Positions 59,661 through 64,000 of a DNA stretch of 64,000 nt are shown here, piece after piece (within the stretch, counting starts at the first letter, position 1; each line of letters starts with the position of its first letter). Both the position numbers and the translations under genes were made by a program. The stretch comes from Candidatus Cybelea sp. (GTDB taxonomy: Bacteria; Vulcanimicrobiota; Vulcanimicrobiia; Vulcanimicrobiales; Vulcanimicrobiaceae), in contig DASXFZ010000044.1 of the NCBI GenBank assembly GCA_036489315.1, positions 62,001 through 126,000 on the forward strand. Direction: 5' to 3'. The notes beneath the pieces were generated by a model that was not told where the DNA came from, did no database searches, and saw nothing but the letters and a program-made list of their open reading frames with translations.

Positions 59661-60557
59661 GTGACTCGCGCCATCGCGACAGCCTTATTCTGCCTCTGGG
59701 CCCTCCTTCCGAGCGTCGCCTGGAGTTCTTCACTCTCTTCCGACACCGTCATCCATCCGGGCGACCAGCTCAACGTACTCGTCTTCGGCGATCAAACGCT
59801 GACGCAGAACGTGACCGTTATGCCCGACGGTACGATCGAGTATCCGCTCGTCGGCCGCGTCCACCTGGCGGGAAACACGCCGATCGGCGCGGCGTCGGTG
59901 CTTTCCAGCAAGCTCAAAGCCTACGTTCGCCATCCGGTCATCACGATCTCGATCGTCGCGCTCGGTCAACCGAACGTGCTCGTGCTGGGTGACGTGAAAG
60001 CGCCAGGTAAGTATCCGTTGCGATCCGGCGCAAAGCTCACCGATGCGATCGCGGCTGCCGGCGGCATCGCGGATTCGAACGGCGCCTTTCCCGATGCGCG
60101 CGTCGCCGACGCCGGGGGGAAGGTAACGCTTATCTCGCTGCAAGGTTTGCTGCAGCGCGGCGACACGGCACTCGATTTGCCGCTCTCCGAAGGATCCGTC
60201 GTCTACGTCCCGGGCCCGATAAAGTTTACGGTCGACGTGGCGGGCGCGGTCGATCATCCGGGCGACGTTCAGGTAAACGAGGGCGACCGTTTATCGGTGG
60301 CGATCGCTAAGGCCGGCGATAGCCAAAACGCGCAAGCCGACCTCAATCACATTCACTTGATTCGAACCAACGCCAGCGGAACGCAAACGACTTCGGAAAT
60401 CAACTTGTACGAAGCGCTCAAGGGTCAAAACCAAGCCGCCGACGTAGCGCTCGAAAAGGGCGACGTCATCTTCGTGCCGCAGGCCTCGAAGCACAACGAT
60501 ATCTTCGGCGGCATCGGCGACGGTCTGCTCTTCCTCCTCACGCACATCATTCCGTAA
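59661..60557 (+). CDS. Polysaccharide export protein, Wza-like
   Basis: The 298-residue protein has a signal peptide (MTRAIATALFCLWALLPSVA) and a Poly_export domain (VIHPGDQLNVLVFGDQTLTQ, VMPDGTIEYPLVGRVHLAGN). SLBB domains follow (VLGDVKAPGKYPLRSGAKLT, VAGAVDHPGDVQVNEGDRLS). It forms the outer-membrane-side channel that works with the Wzc-like protein at 44262. It lacks a lipobox cysteine. Its separation from the other EPS genes by regulators is notable. Confidence 0.88.
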   Translation: MTRAIATALFCLWALLPSVAWSSSLSSDTVIHPGDQLNVLVFGDQTLTQNVTVMPDGTIEYPLVGRVHLAGNTPIGAASVLSSKLKAYVRHPVITISIVALGQPNVLVLGDVKAPGKYPLRSGAKLTDAIAAAGGIADSNGAFPDARVADAGGKVTLISLQGLLQRGDTALDLPLSEGSVVYVPGPIKFTVDVAGAVDHPGDVQVNEGDRLSVAIAKAGDSQNAQADLNHIHLIRTNASGTQTTSEINLYEALKGQNQAADVALEKGDVIFVPQASKHNDIFGGIGDGLLFLLTHIIP

Positions 60558-60609
60558 GCCGCCTCTCCGGCCGGCAAGACAAGGCGCCGCACCTACGGAA
60601 GCCTACGAC

Positions 60610-60900
60610 ATGTCAGCTTACGTCGTCGTAAACGTCAACACGTCGGATCCGCAGCGATACGAGCGCTACAAAGAAATGGCCGAGAGAACGGTCGCGCAGT
60701 TCGGCGGCCGCTATCTCGCCCGCGGCGGAAGACTGGCGGTACTCGAAGGATCTTGGGAGCCGACCCGGATCGTGGTGCTCGAGTTCGATTCTTACGACCG
60801 GGCGATGGAGTGGTGGCACTCCGCCGAATACGCGCCCGCGAAAGCGCTGCGCCAACAGCTCAGCGAGACCGATCTCCTGATCGTCGACGGTTATCCCTAG
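60610..60900 (+). CDS. DUF1330 protein
   Basis: The 96-residue dimeric alpha/beta-barrel protein has YVVVNVNTSDPQRYERYKEM, GRYLARGGRLAVLEGSWEP, IVVLEFDSYDRAMEWWHSAE and Y, the conserved DUF1330 pattern. The function of the family is unknown. GGAAG lies 8 bases before the ATG. It converges with the large phosphoesterase gene. Confidence 0.88.
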   Translation: MSAYVVVNVNTSDPQRYERYKEMAERTVAQFGGRYLARGGRLAVLEGSWEPTRIVVLEFDSYDRAMEWWHSAEYAPAKALRQQLSETDLLIVDGYP

Positions 60901-60915
60901 TTGCCGTACGGGTCG

Positions 60916-63135
60916 CTAGTGATTGTGCGCCAGGATATCCGTTAGGATGCCGGGTGCGACGGCATCGGGGCGGCGAAAGTCTAGCCGGGCACTGAGTGCG
61001 GAACCGTAGGCGACCTTTGAATTGCGCGTCGTCAGATCGGCCTTCGGCGCGATGACGGCGAACGGCGCCAGATTCGCGGTCGTCGTGAAGGCCGAGTAGA
61101 GCGGCGCGGCCGTAGCGTCGTAGTTCGAGAGCGGCCGCAGGCCGAGCAGCAGTTCGATCGTGCGAAGCACGCTGACGGTGGCGAAGTGATCGTGTATGAC
61201 GCCGCCGCGGGCGTAGGGCGAGGCGATGTAGAGGGTGGTGCGCTGATCGCTGACGTGATCGGCGCCGTCTTGGGCGTCGTCCTCGGTGATGAAGATCGCG
61301 CTGGAGGCCCAAACTCGAGAGTGGGAAATCGCGTCCACGATCTGTCCGACGGCGTAGTCGTTCGTGGCGATGTAGGCCGCCGGCGTAAGCTTTCCGGCTC
61401 GCGTCCCGGCGGTGTGGTCGTTGGGAAGCCACATATACTCGAGTTGCGGCAGCGTATCGGCCGCTGTGAAAGCGTCGAACTCCCGCTTCCATTCCTTGAC
61501 GCGATCCAGATCGCTGTAATCCAAGTTCCAGCCGACGTAGTGCGGATCGAATCGAGTGCCCAGGCTCGGGGCGGTAGCCGCGATGTGCCCTTCGGCGGGC
61601 GGCATCAACGCCATCTCGCCGTAGTCGCGAAAGCTCACGCCCGCACGGCGCGCCGCATCCCAAATATAACCGCTGCTTGGAACGCCGGCGCCAATTCCGG
61701 TCAGCACGTCGTCGTCGTCGAGGCGGCCGCCGTAGACGGGGGGCCAGGTGCGCTCGACGTAGTCGTTCGCAAAGGCGCCGTCGGCCCAGTTGTGACCCGC
61801 GTCGCTCACCTCGCCGCTGGCGTAAAAGTTGTCGAAGAGCCCGAAGCGCTGCGCGAGTGCGTGTTGATTGGGTGTCACTCGCGCGCCGAACCAAACGAGT
61901 TTGGGATCGCCGTTGCCGGCCGGCAGGTCGCCGAGAATCTGATCGTACGTGCGATTCTCTTTGAGAATGAAGAAGACGTGCGCAATGGGACCGCCCGGGT
62001 GCAGAATCGTGCGCGGCGGCCGCGGCGCCTCTCCCTGCGCGCCTTGCGGATTCGGCGCCAGGCCGGCGCTGGCCGAGATCTCACGAATCGAGCCGAACTG
62101 GATCGCGGCGATGTAGCCGCGATTGCCGCGGCTCATCACGTCGAAGTCGGGGTTCGGCTTCGTGCCCTCGCCCTTTCCGTCGATAACCACGAGGTCGTTG
62201 CCCAGGGGGACGACATCGGTGGGGTACCACCCCGCCGGGAGGCGTGCCGATATGCGGCCGTTGCGCAAAACCACGACCTCGTTTGCGGCTCCTAAGCTGA
62301 CGAAGAGGCGGTCGCCTTCGAGCGCGAGCGCATTGGGCGAGGAGCCGATCGCGTGCGCGACGCTGCCGACGAAGACGTCGCTGCGCCGCCTGCCGGTCTG
62401 CGCGTCGTACAGGCCCACCGTATCGGCGTCGGCCTGCGCAACGTAGAGCGTATTTCCGCTGGCGAGAACGTCGCTGGGATGCAGATCCGTCGTAATGTGA
62501 CGCACGCGCAGCGTAGCGACGTTGACGGCGGCGACGTAGCTCGCGGACCGAACCGCCGCGAAGAGCGTCTTGCCGTCGGTGGAGAAAGCGAGGCTGCGAG
62601 GCCGCAGGCCGACTGCGATCGGCCGGGCCGCGCGCAGCGCGTCGAGCTTACCGATGCGGACGGCGCCGTCACCGTTGAAGGCAACCGCAAAGACGCCGTG
62701 ACTCTCCGCGACCGAAACCGGATAGGATTTCGGCGGCAGCGCGATCTTTCTGACCGTCGCCGCGTGCGGATCGATCGCAAAGAGCGCGTCGGCGTTGGCA
62801 CCGGCGACGAAGATCCCGCGCTGCGTCCAGACCGGGCGTCCGTAGGCGCCGGCCAAGTTGTAGCGTTTGACGAGCCGTAGTCCGCGCGTCGCGTAGAGCG
62901 AGAGCGCCGGAGGGTTGAAACCGGACTCGACTACGGCGATCGTCGAACCGTCGGGCGAGCGCGCGGCGCCTTGCGGCATGGTACCGGTCGCGACGATCGC
63001 GCCGGCCGGGGCTTGCAGCACCCAGCCGTTTGGCAGAACGCTGCGCGCGGTATCTTGCGCGTGGAGCATCGCCGACGTCAGCGAAGCAACGGCTGCGAGC
63101 AGGATGGCTGCGAAGAACGGCGCGCGATTTCTCAC
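60916..63135 (-). CDS. Secreted beta-propeller protein with PLC-type phosphoesterase domain
   Basis: The 739-residue protein has a signal peptide (MRNRAPFFAAILLAAVASLT) and a YVTN-like seven-blade propeller to about residue 340 (RPIAVGLRPRSLAFSTDGKT). A phosphoesterase domain follows: IAHVFFILKENRTYDQILGD, ASGEVSDAGHNWADGAFAND, AIFITEDDAQDGADHVSDQR and SVLRTIELLLGL. The ENRTYD metal motif is intact. It is related to, but different in layout from, the two lipoprotein phosphoesterases. GTG at 63135 is used. Confidence 0.9.
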   Translation of the reverse strand: MRNRAPFFAAILLAAVASLTSAMLHAQDTARSVLPNGWVLQAPAGAIVATGTMPQGAARSPDGSTIAVVESGFNPPALSLYATRGLRLVKRYNLAGAYGRPVWTQRGIFVAGANADALFAIDPHAATVRKIALPPKSYPVSVAESHGVFAVAFNGDGAVRIGKLDALRAARPIAVGLRPRSLAFSTDGKTLFAAVRSASYVAAVNVATLRVRHITTDLHPSDVLASGNTLYVAQADADTVGLYDAQTGRRRSDVFVGSVAHAIGSSPNALALEGDRLFVSLGAANEVVVLRNGRISARLPAGWYPTDVVPLGNDLVVIDGKGEGTKPNPDFDVMSRGNRGYIAAIQFGSIREISASAGLAPNPQGAQGEAPRPPRTILHPGGPIAHVFFILKENRTYDQILGDLPAGNGDPKLVWFGARVTPNQHALAQRFGLFDNFYASGEVSDAGHNWADGAFANDYVERTWPPVYGGRLDDDDVLTGIGAGVPSSGYIWDAARRAGVSFRDYGEMALMPPAEGHIAATAPSLGTRFDPHYVGWNLDYSDLDRVKEWKREFDAFTAADTLPQLEYMWLPNDHTAGTRAGKLTPAAYIATNDYAVGQIVDAISHSRVWASSAIFITEDDAQDGADHVSDQRTTLYIASPYARGGVIHDHFATVSVLRTIELLLGLRPLSNYDATAAPLYSAFTTTANLAPFAVIAPKADLTTRNSKVAYGSALSARLDFRRPDAVAPGILTDILAHNH

Positions 63136-63266
63136 AAACTCTCAAAGCTCCATAGCGACTCGAGGTTTACTGTTTTTCGCCGCTGACGCTCTGCGTCTTT
63201 GCGTGCGGGCGAAACCGGCGAGACCATTGCGGGTTTTTTGTGCGCGTGAAGCGCTGGGAGCGAACC

Positions 63267-64000
63267 ATGCCCTGGATCGCGCTAGGGATCGTCTACGTCT
63301 TTTGGGGCTCGACGTATCTCGGCATACGGGTTGCGGTCGAGACGATTCCGCCGTACCTCATGACGGGCGTGCGCTACGCGATCGCGGGTCTATTGCTGTT
63401 GAGCTGGCAGTGGCTGACCGCCAAGCACAAGCCGGGACTGCCGAGCCGCCGGGAGCTCTTGCGAATTGCTTCGACCGCGTTCTTGCTGCTGGTGGTGGGG
63501 AACGGTCTCCTCTGTCTTTCGGAGACGCGAGTCGAATCGGGAACCTCGGCGTTGTTGATCGCGACGACGCCGATTTGGATGATTTTGCTCGATGCGCTGC
63601 GCGCCCGGAGGCTGCCGAGCCTGCTTGCCGTCGCGGGATTGATCGTCGGAAGCGTGGGGATCGCTGTGCTCGTCGGCCGGGGCGCCGGGCATGCCAACGC
63701 GCTCTTCGCCGGCCTTATTCTGCTGGCGTCTCTCTCTTGGGCGCTGGGCTCGGTTTTCGTCGGACGCGAGCATCACCACCCCTTCACCGCCTCGCTCGAG
63801 ATGAGCATCGGAGGTGCGCTCTGCATCGTCGTCGGGCTCGCAAGCGGTGAGGCGTCGCAGCTGCATGTCGCGGCGATCTCTGCCGCCTCGTTATGGGGTA
63901 TGCTCTGGCTGATCACCGGCGGCGCACTCGTTGGATACAGCGCGTATGCCTATGTGGTCCGCGTGCTTCCGACGGCTACGGTCGCAACCTACGGTTACGT
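63267..64000 (+). CDS. EamA/DMT-family transporter, 3' end outside the window
   Basis: The visible 244 residues start PWIALGIVYVFWGSTYLGIR and contain paired EamA repeats (GVRYAIAGLLLLSWQWL, NGLLCLSETRVESGTSALLI, LWLITGGALVGYSAYAYVVR) of the drug/metabolite transporter superfamily, usually about 290-300 residues with 10 membrane helices. Substrate unknown. ATG at 63267 has GGGAG 6 bases upstream; the in-frame GTG 63246 is less likely. Confidence 0.87.
   Translation, partial: MPWIALGIVYVFWGSTYLGIRVAVETIPPYLMTGVRYAIAGLLLLSWQWLTAKHKPGLPSRRELLRIASTAFLLLVVGNGLLCLSETRVESGTSALLIATTPIWMILLDALRARRLPSLLAVAGLIVGSVGIAVLVGRGAGHANALFAGLILLASLSWALGSVFVGREHHHPFTASLEMSIGGALCIVVGLASGEASQLHVAAISAASLWGMLWLITGGALVGYSAYAYVVRVLPTATVATYGY

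Noticed and set aside
1-64000. Search for tRNA, rRNA, CRISPR arrays, insertion sequences and phage genes.
   Set aside because: No cloverleaf-like intergenic sequence, direct repeat array, transposase or phage gene was seen. Intergenic gaps are all under about 210 bases. Reading by eye cannot exclude weak or degenerate elements.

Overview
The window is 64 kb of gene-dense, GC-rich bacterial chromosome. No gap exceeds about 210 bases, and I see no rRNA, tRNA, CRISPR array or insertion sequence. Many lipoproteins carry an LAAC-type lipobox, there is an outer-membrane-type polysaccharide export protein, and large cyclase/ATPase/TPR and BTAD/ATPase/TPR proteins occur. This mix suggests an uncultured diderm soil lineage such as Eremiobacterota (WPS-2). 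That placement is an inference from gene content and was not tested. Several genes have a TANNNT -10 box only 5-7 bases before the start codon, which points to frequent leaderless transcription.

Layout. 1-6.5 kb: the 3' end of a PQQ-type beta-propeller protein, an NHL lipoprotein fused in frame to a BFD-type [2Fe-2S] domain, an APC amino acid permease, a rhodanese and small proteins. 6.5-20.6 kb: a cyclase-STAND-type ATPase, a sedolisin peptidase, a TPR protein, a CPA2 antiporter with an RCK domain, the DNA repair protein Ogt, a VOC protein, a lipoprotein, and a BTAD-ATPase regulator. 20.6-27.7 kb: two convergent, tightly coupled gene trios (nucleotidyltransferase, GT4, NAD epimerase; and a sugar phosphate cyclase of the 2-epi-5-epi-valiolone synthase type, ROK kinase, GH4-type enzyme). 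Together they look like an undescribed pathway for a C7-cyclitol or pseudosugar conjugate.

27.9-34.6 kb: a secreted or lipoprotein island with two paralogous pairs. One pair is PLC/AcpA-type phosphoesterases and the other is a lipoprotein family of unknown function. A cluster of five hairpins lies between the second phosphoesterase and the second lipoprotein. 34.6-52.5 kb: an exopolysaccharide locus. A six-gene minus-strand operon, in which every junction is a 4-base overlap, encodes an initiating phosphoglycosyltransferase, three GT4 enzymes, a WecC-type dehydrogenase and a D-glucuronyl C5-epimerase. A seven-gene plus-strand operon encodes a Wzc-like ATPase, a GT2, a WbpE/WbpB/WbpD-like trio for a diacetamido-uronic acid, an FAD protein and a deacetylase. 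A Wzy-type polymerase and an Amj-type flippase sit at the left edge. 52.6-60.6 kb: three LuxR-type regulators, two membrane glycosyltransferases (GT87 and GT39 type) and the Wza-like export protein. 60.6-64 kb: a DUF1330 protein, a beta-propeller phosphoesterase and the 5' part of an EamA transporter.

The genes from about 34.6 to 60.6 kb can be read as one polysaccharide assembly and export system with local regulators. The 20.6-27.7 kb block probably makes a distinct activated cyclitol or sugar, possibly destined for an envelope glycan.
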